Part shown: positions 7,508 through 16,661 of the stretch, piece after piece | Layout of the letters: each line of letters begins with the position of its first letter | Position numbering within the stretch: the stretch's first letter is position 1 | From: JBCCCJ01 sp039029315 | Lineage (GTDB): Bacteria > Bacteroidota > Bacteroidia > J057 | Length of the DNA stretch: 64,000 bases | Direction: 5' to 3' | Assembly (NCBI GenBank): GCA_039029315.1 | Contig: JBCCGK010000058.1 | Location: 1 to 64,000 of the forward strand | Position numbers and translations under genes: made by a program | Notes under the pieces: generated by a model | Seen by the model: only the letters and a program-made list of their open reading frames with translations | Told to the model about the DNA's origin: nothing | The model's database searches: none

Positions 7508-8713
7508 CTACGATCCCCCCCCCAACTCCTGCACCGCCAACCAGGCCATCAGCCCTGTCGAATGCTTCATCGCATCCTCATCAATATCAAACCTTGGGGT
7601 ATGCACGCCATGAACAATCCCTTTGGCCTCATTCCGTGTCCCTAATCGATAGAAACAACCCGGAACCTCATGGGTATAGAAGGAGAAGTCTTCCGATGCC
7701 ATCCAAAGATCCATGTCGATGATCTGTTCTTCGCCCATATATTCTGCAATATTCTTTCGGGCACGAAGCGTCAGCTCTTCATTGTTATGTAAAACTGGAT
7801 ATCCTTTTTTGATGTCAATATCTACAGAACCTCCAAGACCTTTGGCAATGGATTGGGCAATATCTTTGATTTTCCTGTGAGCCTGGCTTCGCCATGTTTC
7901 ATTCATGGTGCGGAAAGTCCCCTCAATATGTACCTCAGTCGGGATTATATTGGTGGCCCCTTCTGCAATCACTTTTCCAAAGGAGAGAATGGAAGGAATT
8001 CGCGGATCAGATCGGCTGACCACTTGCTGGAGAGCGACTAAGATCTGGGCCGCCATGGTAATAGGATCGATAAAGGTATGTGGTTGAGCCGCATGTCCGC
8101 CTTTTCCAACGACAGTCATGAAGATTTCATCAGCAGAAGCCATATACATGCCCGGACGAACGCCGATTTTGCCTGTATCATAAAATGGCATTACATGCTG
8201 GCCAAAAATGGCATCTACCTGAGGATTGTTCATTGCACCATCTTTGATCATCAAAGAAGCCCCGCCAGGCAGTCGCTCTTCAGCAGGTTGGAAAAGAAGC
8301 TTGATTGTGCCGGAGAATTGAGCTCTAATTTGGCTGAGGATTCTAGCGGTTCCCAATAGAGAAGAAGTGTGAACATCATGACCACATGCATGCATGACGC
8401 CAGCTCGTGTAGAGCGATATGGTTTGTTGCTGTCTTCCTGAATCGGCAAGGCATCCATGTCAGCACGTAGCGCAACTACTTTTTGCGACGGATTCTCCTC
8501 GACTTTTGTCCCTTCTATCAGTCCTATGACACCATGCCCTCCGATGTCTTTTTGATGAGGGATACCAAGATCCTCCAATTCTTGGGAAATAAACTGTGCA
8601 GTTTGTTTTTCCTTAAAGGATAACTCAGGATGTGCGTGGATGTGATGTCGGAGATCCAGGGTAGATTCATAGACTTCCTGGGCTAGATGTTGGATGGTGT
8701 CTTTGAGATTCAT
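7508..8713 (-). CDS. M20 family metallo-amidohydrolase
   Basis: A 401-residue amidohydrolase of the M20D type (N-acyl-amino-acid hydrolase, hippuricase, IAA-amino acid hydrolase group). It hydrolyses an amide bond in a small acylated amino acid or dipeptide using two metal ions. The N-terminus LDLRHHIHAHPELSFKEKQT is the family signature. Ligands can be read: Cys110 and His112 in HACGHDVH, Glu145/146 in PAEE, His173 in GQHV, and a C-terminal His in VHGVHTPRF. The dimerisation (lid) domain occupies about residues 185-300. No signal peptide, so cytosolic. The substrate is not determined. Monocistronic, convergent to the SGNH gene and divergent from the first small lipoprotein. Confidence 0.9.
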   Translation of the reverse strand: MNLKDTIQHLAQEVYESTLDLRHHIHAHPELSFKEKQTAQFISQELEDLGIPHQKDIGGHGVIGLIEGTKVEENPSQKVVALRADMDALPIQEDSNKPYRSTRAGVMHACGHDVHTSSLLGTARILSQIRAQFSGTIKLLFQPAEERLPGGASLMIKDGAMNNPQVDAIFGQHVMPFYDTGKIGVRPGMYMASADEIFMTVVGKGGHAAQPHTFIDPITMAAQILVALQQVVSRSDPRIPSILSFGKVIAEGATNIIPTEVHIEGTFRTMNETWRSQAHRKIKDIAQSIAKGLGGSVDIDIKKGYPVLHNNEELTLRARKNIAEYMGEEQIIDMDLWMASEDFSFYTHEVPGCFYRLGTRNEAKGIVHGVHTPRFDIDEDAMKHSTGLMAWLAVQELGGGS

Positions 8714-8791
8714 ATAAAAAAAATGTTCACAAAATTTTTCTCTATGAAATAAAGTGACGATTTTCCTACTTTTGAGGAAACAAACTTACAA

Positions 8792-9283
8792 ATGAATTAT
8801 ATTCAATCCTTTCTTCTGGGCGTATTTTCACTGGTTATTTTGGGACTTATGGGAAGCTGTACAGGCTATTCAGAAGGACCAAAAGTGAGCTTTACCGCAG
8901 CATTGACAAAGATTTCAACCACTTGGCGGATCAAATCCGCTACAGAAAATGGTGCGGATATCACCGATCGATATGAGGAAGAATTCTTCAGATTCAAAGA
9001 AAATGGGGTCTTCGAAACCCTGGAATCTACCTATGTGATTGCTGTTCCACCATTTACCCTGAATGACACCACTGCACTGCAGGGGATAGGGGAATGGAAA
9101 TTTGTCAATGATGAATCTGGAGTGGAAATGCTCTATTCCTTTTCATACACTGACCCATACAATTCTGATGTAACCTATCGCGAAGAGGTCAATCAACAGT
9201 ATGATATCCTTCGCCTGTCACAAGAAGAGCTATGGCTGAGAAATGACAGTATTTTCCTGAAAATGGAATTCTTCAGCCAGTAA
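8792..9283 (+). CDS. small lipoprotein, lipocalin-like
   Basis: A 163-residue lipoprotein: a hydrophobic signal ends in the lipobox LMGSC (Cys about residue 23), followed by TGYSEGPKVSF. After processing it should be attached to the outer membrane or surface. The remainder (TTWRIKSATENGADITDRY, FRFKENGVFE, GEWKFVNDESG, LRLSQEELWLR) resembles lipocalin-like proteins of Bacteroidota, in which a W at the start of the first strand and a late LxxxELWL motif recur. Ligand unknown. A TACTTTTG box at 8767-8774 fits the Bacteroidota -7 consensus TAnnTTTG, but no TTTG stands 19 bases upstream. It is a tandem paralogue of the next gene, 69 bp away. Confidence 0.75.
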   Translation: MNYIQSFLLGVFSLVILGLMGSCTGYSEGPKVSFTAALTKISTTWRIKSATENGADITDRYEEEFFRFKENGVFETLESTYVIAVPPFTLNDTTALQGIGEWKFVNDESGVEMLYSFSYTDPYNSDVTYREEVNQQYDILRLSQEELWLRNDSIFLKMEFFSQ

Positions 9284-9352
9284 TACTTTTGATATTTTAG
9301 ACGTTTTTTTGCCACGATTCTAACTTAACATTGCATCGCAATGTTGATCAAC

Positions 9353-9760
9353 ATGAACAAAAACATCTTTTTTTCTCTCCTCTTTCTCGGTCTGCTAGGA
9401 CTGATGAGTTGTGTGGAATATCCTGAAGGCCCTCAGTTTTCTCCCTGGCCTGTCAATCTCCGTGTCATCAATACATGGGTATGGGGATATGCACTCGAAA
9501 ATGAAGAGAACCTGACTGGCATCATGGCAGACTCCACGATTCAGTTTCGAGACGACAATGTCCTCCTCATATGTGATCTGAATGACAATTGCAGAGAAGG
9601 ACGCTGGAATCTGGTCCGAAAAAAGACAAAGCTACAAATGGTATTTGGAGATGTCGCTACTGCCTACGAAATCCGCCTGCTTCGCAAGGATGAGATGTGG
9701 CTCTTTTATGAAGACCCCGATACCAAGGATGTGATCGAGTGGGAATTGGTCCCGAAATAG
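9353..9760 (+). CDS. small lipoprotein, paralogue of the preceding gene
   Basis: A 135-residue lipoprotein with lipobox GLMSC, then VEYPEGPQFS, mirroring GYSEGPKVS in the previous gene. The body keeps the same layout: W near the first strand (TWVWGYAL), IQFRDDN, GRWNLVRKKTKLQM, LLRKDEMWLF. The ATG at 9353 is preferred over the one at 9341 because the shorter form has a normal signal peptide (MNKNIFFSLLFLGLLGLMSC). Together the two genes look like a local duplication that has diverged strongly. Role unknown. Confidence 0.75.
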   Translation: MNKNIFFSLLFLGLLGLMSCVEYPEGPQFSPWPVNLRVINTWVWGYALENEENLTGIMADSTIQFRDDNVLLICDLNDNCREGRWNLVRKKTKLQMVFGDVATAYEIRLLRKDEMWLFYEDPDTKDVIEWELVPK

Positions 9761-9821
9761 GACCCTGATTGGATAGAGCCAGAGGGCGAATGAGATCGTT
9801 GGCTACCCAGCCAGATCCCAT

Positions 9822-10763
9822 TTACTCGCTCCCCTTCTTTTTCTTGCGTTTGAATTTGCCTTGGAGATTTTTTCCAAACTTATCCAGCCGCTCACTGACG
9901 GTAGCTTGTGGCACGGGAGGGCTATCTATGATCTCCTTCATTTCTCGAAAATCCTGTGTGCGCAACTGTAAGCGCTCTGTAGGTCTTGCATGATAGAAGA
10001 TTGTGCCATCACCAGTGCCGATTACAAAAATATCTTCATATTGCGGCCCAAAATGTAAAAAAGCTTTTGTGGCATCTTTGGATTCGATGGCTTCCTGAAT
10101 CTCGGAAGGCCCAACGGATTCGATGGGATATGGATAAGTACTTTGGACAGAAGCAAAATTGAGATTCTCTGGAAGATCCTCTGCATTGAGCAGCAGGGTC
10201 ATTTCTTTGAGTTGGTCTGCCTGATAGTTGCGGAAGACTTCCAACTTTTTGTTATGTGAATCCTCCGTGGCCTTGGCTGTATCAAGAAAACTCAAATAGT
10301 TGTGCATGGCTTGAATCAGGCCGGGTAGTTTATACTCGTATGAAGCCGTATTGGTTACGTCTTCGAATGCCCATTGGGTGACAGCTTCTTTGCCGCCATA
10401 AGCTTTGAGATATTCGCCCCGATTGCAATGATACAGCGCAATATGGTTTCTGCGAATGACATCATCACCGTCTACAGTATGTCGGATTCTTTCAGAATTG
10501 TCAATGATCAACATGGAGAATTGCTCATTTCTGGAAAAATCAGCCATTTCCGTGACAGATACCACTTCTGTCGGCATCAGAGTCCAGTGTTCCTGTATGG
10601 CTGGAAGAATTGCTGTTTTATACGCATCATCTCCTTCAGGCAAGACCACAAGGAGTGTTGTTTTTTTGATTGTGGGAAATTTTTCGAAAGCCAGACGGCC
10701 GCCATGTTGACCAAAACCAAAAACAGGCAGCAGGGCCAAAAAGATTGCAGAGAACAAACGCAT
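9822..10763 (-). CDS. secreted protein of unknown function
   Basis: A 313-residue exported protein with signal peptide MRLFSAIFLALLPVFGFGQ. The frame stays open upstream to an ATG at 10832, but residues MKILSTDSKTVSKTL of that extension are encoded by the left end of the palindromic repeat 10798-10958, so the start at 10763 is chosen. The mature protein has a TLLVVLPEGDDAYKTA stretch, a long charged helix (HNKKLEVFRNYQADQLKEMT) and a basic lysine-rich tail GKFKRKKKKGSE. No recognised domain and no clear catalytic residues. The C-terminus converges on the lipoprotein gene pair. Confidence 0.65.
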   Translation of the reverse strand: MRLFSAIFLALLPVFGFGQHGGRLAFEKFPTIKKTTLLVVLPEGDDAYKTAILPAIQEHWTLMPTEVVSVTEMADFSRNEQFSMLIIDNSERIRHTVDGDDVIRRNHIALYHCNRGEYLKAYGGKEAVTQWAFEDVTNTASYEYKLPGLIQAMHNYLSFLDTAKATEDSHNKKLEVFRNYQADQLKEMTLLLNAEDLPENLNFASVQSTYPYPIESVGPSEIQEAIESKDATKAFLHFGPQYEDIFVIGTGDGTIFYHARPTERLQLRTQDFREMKEIIDSPPVPQATVSERLDKFGKNLQGKFKRKKKKGSE

Positions 10764-10797
10764 AAGGAATGAAAGATTTGATTGAGTCAATGTCTTA

Positions 10798-10958
10798 GAG
10801 ACTGTTTTGGAATCTGTGCTGAGAATTTTCATGGTGTATTTTTTTCTCAGGCAAGGCTCTTTTTTGTTCTCATAGTGGTGCTATGAGAACAAAAAAAGTC
10901 GCAGAATGAGGAAAAAAGACGCATACAAAAAATAAGGGACAGATGTTCAAACAGTCTC
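10798..10958. mobile_element. MITE-like palindromic element, complete copy 1
   Basis: 161 bp bounded by GAGACTG and CAGTCTC, flanked by TTA on both sides (10795-10797 and 10959-10961), which looks like a 3-bp target duplication. The terminal inverted repeats are imperfect (about 25 bp: GAGACTGTTTTGGAATCTGT against GAGACTGTTTGAACATCTGT). The centre is a second, nearly perfect palindrome, CTTTTTTGTTCTCATAG, loop TGGTG, then the complement, so the whole element could fold into one long hairpin. It encodes no protein. The inner arm with its T and A runs resembles a bidirectional terminator. Two further complete copies and two remnants occur in the window. Confidence 0.85.
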
Positions 10959-11055
10959 TTAGAATTCTTAGTCTATACGAAGCAAGATCCAGGAATCGTT
11001 GCTTGGGATTAAAGATAAGAATTGCATGAAAAAAACGAGGATCTTTCTGATCTTA

Positions 11056-11213
11056 GGAATGGTGATGACATAAATCATCAAAAAATGAAGCAGTGATTTT
11101 GTTCTGGATCAAGGCGCGAAACCCGAATTTAGTGTAGCTAAGTGAGGGGTGAGCAAGGCAGAGTCAGGACAAAAGCACAATTCAGAATAGATGATTTATT
11201 TTGTCTCCATTCC
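11056..11213. mobile_element. second palindromic element, unrelated sequence, on the msrA stop codon
   Basis: 158 bp beginning GGAATGGTGATGACATAAAT and ending ATTTATTTTGTCTCCATTCC, which are imperfect inverted repeats. A second inner pair (GTGATTTTGTTCTG against CAGGACAAAAGCAC) extends the symmetry to most of the element. TTA flanks both ends (11053-11055 and 11214-11216). The right TTA is the reverse complement of the TAA stop of msrA. It shares no sequence with the 161-bp family but has the same size, architecture and duplication. A weak partial match (GCTACA, ATTCGGGTTT) lies at 40355-40375. Confidence 0.65.
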
Positions 11214-11744
11214 TTATTGCTTTAGCTTCTCTTTGAACAATTTTCGGAACTTGGCTACCTTGGGACTGATCACAAACACACAATATGGTTGGTTGGGATT
11301 CAGATTGTAGTAATTTTGATGATAATCCTCTGCATCATAATAATTATTCAGCAGGCTGATCTCTGTGACGATTGGGTCATTCCACAAACCTGATTCCTCC
11401 GCAGCAACTTTGGAGGTCTCCGCGACCACTCGCTGTTCCTCATCGTGATAGAAGATCACCGATCGGTATTGTGTCCCTACATCATTCCCTTGTCGATTGA
11501 GAGTCGTTGGGTCATGGGTACGCCAAAACACCTCCAGCAATTCTTCATAACTCACAATGGTGGGATCGTAAGTGATCTGAGCCACTTCTGCATGTCCAGT
11601 GGTCCCAGCACAGACTGCTTTGTAAGTAGGATTGGGAACGTGGCCGCCAGCGTAACCGGAAACAACCGATTCTACCCCTTCCATTTGTTGGAAGACGGCC
11701 TCAATGCACCAGAAACATCCGGCACCAAATGTTGCAACTGCCAT
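11214..11744 (-). CDS. msrA: peptide-methionine (S)-S-oxide reductase
   Basis: A 176-residue MsrA that reduces methionine-S-sulfoxide in proteins or free methionine, repairing oxidative damage, with thioredoxin as the usual reductant. The signature GAGCFWCIEAVFQ places the catalytic Cys at residue 10; the conserved SGYAGG, HAEV, FWRTHDPT and GTQYRS segments are all present. The C-terminus reads QPYCVFVISPKVAKF, so a possible recycling cysteine is present. No signal peptide, so cytosolic; not fused to MsrB. It begins 5 bp after the dxs stop on the same strand, so the two are probably co-transcribed. Its stop codon coincides with the flank of the 158-bp palindrome. Confidence 0.95.
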   Translation of the reverse strand: MAVATFGAGCFWCIEAVFQQMEGVESVVSGYAGGHVPNPTYKAVCAGTTGHAEVAQITYDPTIVSYEELLEVFWRTHDPTTLNRQGNDVGTQYRSVIFYHDEEQRVVAETSKVAAEESGLWNDPIVTEISLLNNYYDAEDYHQNYYNLNPNQPYCVFVISPKVAKFRKLFKEKLKQ

Positions 11745-11749
11745 ATTGA

Positions 11750-13693
11750 TTAGACTAGGTCAGATTTCGACTGAAAAATAGGAGATATGGCAGCCTTTTC
11801 AAAGAGTTCTTTGGTTTTTGAGACAATGGCATCTTTGTCATATCCACATTGCGCCCAGAGTTCTTGCTGACTTCCGTGATCAATGAAAGAGTCCGGGACA
11901 CCAAGGCGGGCGACCTGAGCCTGATAGCCATGATCGACCATGAACTCAATCACAGCAGAACCGAATCCGCCCATGATACACCCATCCTCTACTGTGATCA
12001 CTTTGCCGAACTTGCTGAATACTTCGTGAAGCATCTCCTCATCCAGTGGCTTTACAAACCGCATGTCATAATGTGCTGGAAAATATCCACCTGTATTCAG
12101 TTCTTTCAATGCCTCTTGGGCAAAATTTCCGGGATGGCCGATTGTAAGAATAGCGACTGTTTCTCCCTCAGCAAGTCTTCTTCCTTTGCCAACAGGGACC
12201 TCTTCGAAGGGAGTTTTCCATTCAGGCATCACCCCTTTTCCTCTGGGATACCGGATGGAGAAAGGCCCATGCTCACCCTTTGAGGCAGTATACATCAAGT
12301 TCCGCAACTCTGCCTCATTCATTGGAGCAGATACAACCATATTTGGAATACAGCGGAAGTATGCCAGGTCAAAGGCTCCCTGATGAGTCGAGCCGTCAGC
12401 CCCTGCGAGTCCACCTCTATCCAGACAGAAGACCACTGGCAAGTTCTGAATTGCTACATCATGAATCACCTGATCGTATGCCCGCTGCATGAAGGTGGAG
12501 TAGATATTGCAGAAAGGAATCAATCCCTGAGTGGCAAGACCTGCTGAAAAGGTGACTGCATGTTGTTCAGCAATCCCCACATCGAAGGCTCTCTCAGGCA
12601 TCTCCTTCAACATATATTTCAGGCTACACCCACTCGGCATGGCAGGAGTTACACCCATGATTTTCTCATTTTCTTCGGCCAACTCAATGATAGAGTGTCC
12701 AAACACATCCTGATATTTTGGTGCTTGTGGCGTTGTCGGTTTGGAAGAGAGGATTTTGCCTGTCACTTTGTCAAACAATCCTGGTGCATGCCACTTGGTC
12801 TGGTCTTTTTCGGCAAGCTCATATCCCTTGCCTTTGACTGTCACGCAATGCAACAATTTGGGACCAGGAATTTTCTTCAAATCATCCATCACCCTGACAA
12901 GATGATTGACATCATGCCCATCTATCGGGCCAAAATATCGGAAACCAAGGGCTTCGAACAACATGCCTGGTTTGGTGGCCACTGTCAAGGCATGCTCCAA
13001 TTTGCGAGCGACCGCCCTTGCCGGAGCGCCATATTTTTCCACTTTGCCCAACAATTTCCAGAATTCATCCCGGAGCTTGTTATAGGTGCCTGAAGTCGTG
13101 ATATCAGTCAAATATTCTTTTAGTGCGCCTACATTGGGATCGATAGACATGTCATTGTCGTTGAGCACAACGAGCATATCTGCTTTTTCCCATCCTCCGT
13201 GATTCAGGCCTTCGAAGGCCATGCCACCCGTGATGGCCCCATCTCCAATGACTGCGACTACTTTTCGATCTTCTTTTTTGTAGGTCTTGGCTACTGCCAT
13301 CCCGACTGCAGCCGAAATCGAGGTGGAAGAGTGTCCAACCCCAAATGTATCGTACTCGGACTCAGATCGTTTGGGAAATCCCGAGATGCCTCCCAAGCGA
13401 CGATTGGTATGAAACCGCTCTCGACGACCTGTCAGAATCTTATGACCATAGGCTTGATGGCCGACATCCCAGACCAACTGGTCATAGGGCGTATTGTACA
13501 CATAATGAAGCGCTGTGGTAAGCTCAACCACGCCAAGACTTGCACCAAAGTGGCCGCCATTTGTAGAGACAGTGGATATAATGAAATCTCTTAATTGGCC
13601 GCAAAATTCGTACAGTTGCTCAGGTTTGAGTTGTCGGAGGTCAGATGGGTATTGAACCTTCTCTAGAAGATTCCCCGGTTCTGCTTTCTTCAT
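11750..13693 (-). CDS. dxs: 1-deoxy-D-xylulose-5-phosphate synthase
   Basis: A 647-residue thiamine-diphosphate enzyme that condenses pyruvate and glyceraldehyde 3-phosphate to 1-deoxy-D-xylulose 5-phosphate, first step of the MEP isoprenoid pathway. Motifs in order: THLHYVYNTPYDQLVWDVGHQ-type N-terminus with the GHQAYGHK histidines, GDGAITGGMAFEGLN (about 151, TPP-Mg site), FRYFGPIDGHD, the central pyrimidine-binding GIAEQHAVTFSAG, then DRGGLAGADGSTHQGAFD, and a transketolase C domain. Length is within the family range. The gene is 155 bp downstream of sucA and immediately precedes msrA. All catalytic segments appear intact. Confidence 0.97.
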   Translation of the reverse strand: MKKAEPGNLLEKVQYPSDLRQLKPEQLYEFCGQLRDFIISTVSTNGGHFGASLGVVELTTALHYVYNTPYDQLVWDVGHQAYGHKILTGRRERFHTNRRLGGISGFPKRSESEYDTFGVGHSSTSISAAVGMAVAKTYKKEDRKVVAVIGDGAITGGMAFEGLNHGGWEKADMLVVLNDNDMSIDPNVGALKEYLTDITTSGTYNKLRDEFWKLLGKVEKYGAPARAVARKLEHALTVATKPGMLFEALGFRYFGPIDGHDVNHLVRVMDDLKKIPGPKLLHCVTVKGKGYELAEKDQTKWHAPGLFDKVTGKILSSKPTTPQAPKYQDVFGHSIIELAEENEKIMGVTPAMPSGCSLKYMLKEMPERAFDVGIAEQHAVTFSAGLATQGLIPFCNIYSTFMQRAYDQVIHDVAIQNLPVVFCLDRGGLAGADGSTHQGAFDLAYFRCIPNMVVSAPMNEAELRNLMYTASKGEHGPFSIRYPRGKGVMPEWKTPFEEVPVGKGRRLAEGETVAILTIGHPGNFAQEALKELNTGGYFPAHYDMRFVKPLDEEMLHEVFSKFGKVITVEDGCIMGGFGSAVIEFMVDHGYQAQVARLGVPDSFIDHGSQQELWAQCGYDKDAIVSKTKELFEKAAISPIFQSKSDLV

Positions 13694-13848
13694 ATTGCTA
13701 CAGTTTCTTGGATGGTGGTTGTTGAGAGATTAACTGAAAACCTGTGCGAATTGTTACGATGTTGAATTAAATAGGCAAACAAAAATAAGAAACCCAAAGC
13801 AAAGTATCACCTTTGCTTGTGGATCAGGTAAGTTTTGTGGTGGAATTA

Positions 13849-16617
13849 TCAATGGGAAGAAACCATCTCTTCTACCTTGGCAAAGGCATTGTGTATGATT
13901 CTTTCCTGTTCTTCAGCATGAATCTTGTGATGACCACTCGCAGGACTTGGGCTAGGACTTCTTGATATGACTTTGAGGTCAATTTCGTCAATAACACGCC
14001 TGACAAAGCCCCACGGACCCATGTTTCGAGGTTCTTCCTGAACCCAATACCATTGTTTGACAGTGCCGTATTTTTGAACCAGGGCACGTAACTGATTTAT
14101 GGGCACTGGATAGAGCTGCTCGATACGGACAATAGCAATGTCCTTTCGTCCCGCTTGCTGTTGTTGTTCCAGCAAGTCATAATAAATCTTGCCGCTACAC
14201 AGAAGGATTCGTTGTACCTTGCTCGTGATCACATAAGGATCATCCAATAATTCCTGGAATCGTGTGCCTGGTCCAAAGTCTTCCAATTTGCTTACGCACT
14301 TGGGATAACGAAGAAGTTTCTTTGGAGTAAAAATGACAAGCGGAATTCTGAAATTCCGATGGATTTGTCTTCGGAGAGCATGAAACAAATTGGCAGGATG
14401 TGTGCAATTGAGGACCTGCATATTTTTGTGAGCGCACAGAACCAAATATCGCTCGATCCTGGCCGAGGAATGTTCTGGGCCCTGGCCTTCATACCCATGT
14501 GGAAGCAGTTGGACCAGGCCGCTCATTCGTTGCCATTTGGTCTCTCCTCCAGCTATATACTGATCCATCATAATCTGGGCACCATTGGCGAAGTCGCCAA
14601 ATTGTGCTTCCCAAATCACCAGATTGTTAGGGTTGGTGATGGAATAACCGTATTCAAATCCTAATACACCATATTCTGACAACAGAGAGTTATAGGCGAC
14701 AAATTGTGCGGATTGATTCTCTTCCAGATGATTGAGGGGAATATAGTCCTGTTCTGCATCTTCGCTCACGATGACTGAATGCCGATGAGAGAATGTGCCT
14801 CTTCGGACATCCTGCCCACTTAATCGGATATAGATCCCTTCTCTTAACAGTGTTCCATAGGCCAGCAATTCTCCCAAAGCCCAATCCAGCCGATCTTCTG
14901 TGACCATGTTGTCCCGGTCTCTAAACAGCTTGACGATTTTTTTGTGGGCCTTAAACTCTGAGGGAATATGTGTCAGCCTGGACAGAATGTCTTGGAGCTT
15001 GGCCAAGTCTACTCCTGTATCGGGAGAAGGTCCTTCAAAATCATCTGGCTGGACACGCTTGATCCCGTCCCAGGTCCCTTTCAGATAGGGAGCATGTTCG
15101 AGCGTCTTGGTCGCACGAGACTCTTCGAGTTCTCTTTGCAGGGTTTTTTTGAATTCTTTCTCCAGTTCCTTCGCCATATTGGCCTCCACCTCGCCGCTAT
15201 TGAGTAATTTGTTGAAATAGATCTGCCGGGGATCAGGATGCTTTTTGATAATCTTATACAGGAGAGGCTGTGTAAAGGCAGGCTCATCGGCTTCATTGTG
15301 ACCATGTCGCCGATAACACAGCAGATCGATGAATACATCTCTATTGAATCGTTGCCGGAATTCCATGGCCATTTCGATGGCGAGCACCAAGGCTTCGACA
15401 TCATCTCCATTGACATGAAAGACAGGAGAGAGGGTTACCTTGGCAATATCTGTACAGTAGGTGCTCGATCTGGCATCTGTGTAATTGGTCGTGAATCCGA
15501 CCTGATTGTTGATGACCATATGAATCGTGCCTCCCGTTTTGTATCCTTCCAGCAAGGACATCTGGATGACCTCATATACTACGCCCTGTGCAGCTATGGC
15601 CGCATCTCCATGAATGAGGATTGGCGCAAGCATATTGGCATCGCCATGATACTTTCGATCGATTTTGGCTCTGGCAGCACCCTGAACGACAGGATCGACA
15701 GCTTCCAAATGAGATGGATTCGGCATCAGACTGAGATGGACCTGATTGTTCGCGCTCGTTTCAATATCGGCCGAGAAGCCCATATGATACTTGACATCTC
15801 CCTGAAACAGGCCGTCGGCATATTCTTTTCCTTCAAATTCGGAAAAGATTTCGTCATATTCTTTTCGGAGAATATTGGCAAGCACATTGAGTCGACCTCT
15901 ATGGGCCATGCCAATGATAAATTCCTTGATCCCCAATTCGGCTCCCTTTTCAATCACAGCATCGAGTGCTGGGATCAATGCTTCGGCTCCTTCCAAAGAA
16001 AATCGTTTTTGCCCTACGAACTTTGTTCCAAGAAACTTTTCAAAAATAACCGCTTCATTGAGTTTGCGTAGGAGCCTTGTTTTTTTCTCAAAGGTAAATT
16101 GAGGCTGATTGCGACTGGATTCCATTTTGTCCCTCAGCCACTCCTCCATTTCTGGTTTTCGGAGGTATTTGTACTCGGCACCAATCGATTGGCAATAGGT
16201 TTCTTGCAGCAACTCAAGGATATCCTGCAATTTGCTGGGGCCCAAGCCGACATCCTTTCCTGCCTGAAAAGTCGTGTCCAGATCATTCTGACTCAATCCG
16301 TAGCGCTCCAGGTCAAGGGTTGGACTGTATTTCCTTCTTTCTCTCACTGGATTGGTCTTGGTAAATAGATGTCCGCGATTTCGATAATCATTGATCAAAT
16401 TGAGGACACTGAGCTCTTTTGATCCCAAGGGATTGTCTCCAGCAGGAGTTGAGCTTGTAGAGGAAGAGTCACCATATTGGGTAAGTGCAAAATCAAATCC
16501 AGAGAAGAATCGCTGCCACTCAGGATCAACAGACTGAGGGTCAGACTTATAAGATTGGTACAGATTGTCGATGTAAGCAGGAGATGCGTTGCTGAGAAAA
16601 TACTGATGGTCGGACAT
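13849..16617 (-). CDS. sucA: 2-oxoglutarate dehydrogenase E1 component
   Basis: A 922-residue E1 subunit (E. coli SucA is 933) that decarboxylates 2-oxoglutarate with thiamine diphosphate and hands the succinyl group to the E2 lipoamide. The N-terminus SNASPAYIDNLYQSYKSDPQ is the E2-binding tail. HRGRLNVLANI is at about 241, GDAAIAAQGVVYE at about 337, RYLVLCAHKNMQVLNCTHPA and RKDIAIVRIEQLYP lie towards the C-terminus, all characteristic. The E2 gene (sucB), often adjacent, is not here: downstream is dxs and upstream (44 bp) the PAS kinase gene. The neighbourhood therefore gives no complete dehydrogenase operon; sucB must be elsewhere. It is relevant that aceK, controlling the same branch point of the TCA cycle, lies 9 kb away. 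Confidence 0.97.
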   Translation of the reverse strand: MSDHQYFLSNASPAYIDNLYQSYKSDPQSVDPEWQRFFSGFDFALTQYGDSSSTSSTPAGDNPLGSKELSVLNLINDYRNRGHLFTKTNPVRERRKYSPTLDLERYGLSQNDLDTTFQAGKDVGLGPSKLQDILELLQETYCQSIGAEYKYLRKPEMEEWLRDKMESSRNQPQFTFEKKTRLLRKLNEAVIFEKFLGTKFVGQKRFSLEGAEALIPALDAVIEKGAELGIKEFIIGMAHRGRLNVLANILRKEYDEIFSEFEGKEYADGLFQGDVKYHMGFSADIETSANNQVHLSLMPNPSHLEAVDPVVQGAARAKIDRKYHGDANMLAPILIHGDAAIAAQGVVYEVIQMSLLEGYKTGGTIHMVINNQVGFTTNYTDARSSTYCTDIAKVTLSPVFHVNGDDVEALVLAIEMAMEFRQRFNRDVFIDLLCYRRHGHNEADEPAFTQPLLYKIIKKHPDPRQIYFNKLLNSGEVEANMAKELEKEFKKTLQRELEESRATKTLEHAPYLKGTWDGIKRVQPDDFEGPSPDTGVDLAKLQDILSRLTHIPSEFKAHKKIVKLFRDRDNMVTEDRLDWALGELLAYGTLLREGIYIRLSGQDVRRGTFSHRHSVIVSEDAEQDYIPLNHLEENQSAQFVAYNSLLSEYGVLGFEYGYSITNPNNLVIWEAQFGDFANGAQIMMDQYIAGGETKWQRMSGLVQLLPHGYEGQGPEHSSARIERYLVLCAHKNMQVLNCTHPANLFHALRRQIHRNFRIPLVIFTPKKLLRYPKCVSKLEDFGPGTRFQELLDDPYVITSKVQRILLCSGKIYYDLLEQQQQAGRKDIAIVRIEQLYPVPINQLRALVQKYGTVKQWYWVQEEPRNMGPWGFVRRVIDEIDLKVISRSPSPSPASGHHKIHAEEQERIIHNAFAKVEEMVSSH

Positions 16618-16661
16618 GAATTTATAGTTGGATTGCGTCCCGCAAAATTAAGGAAAAAAGG

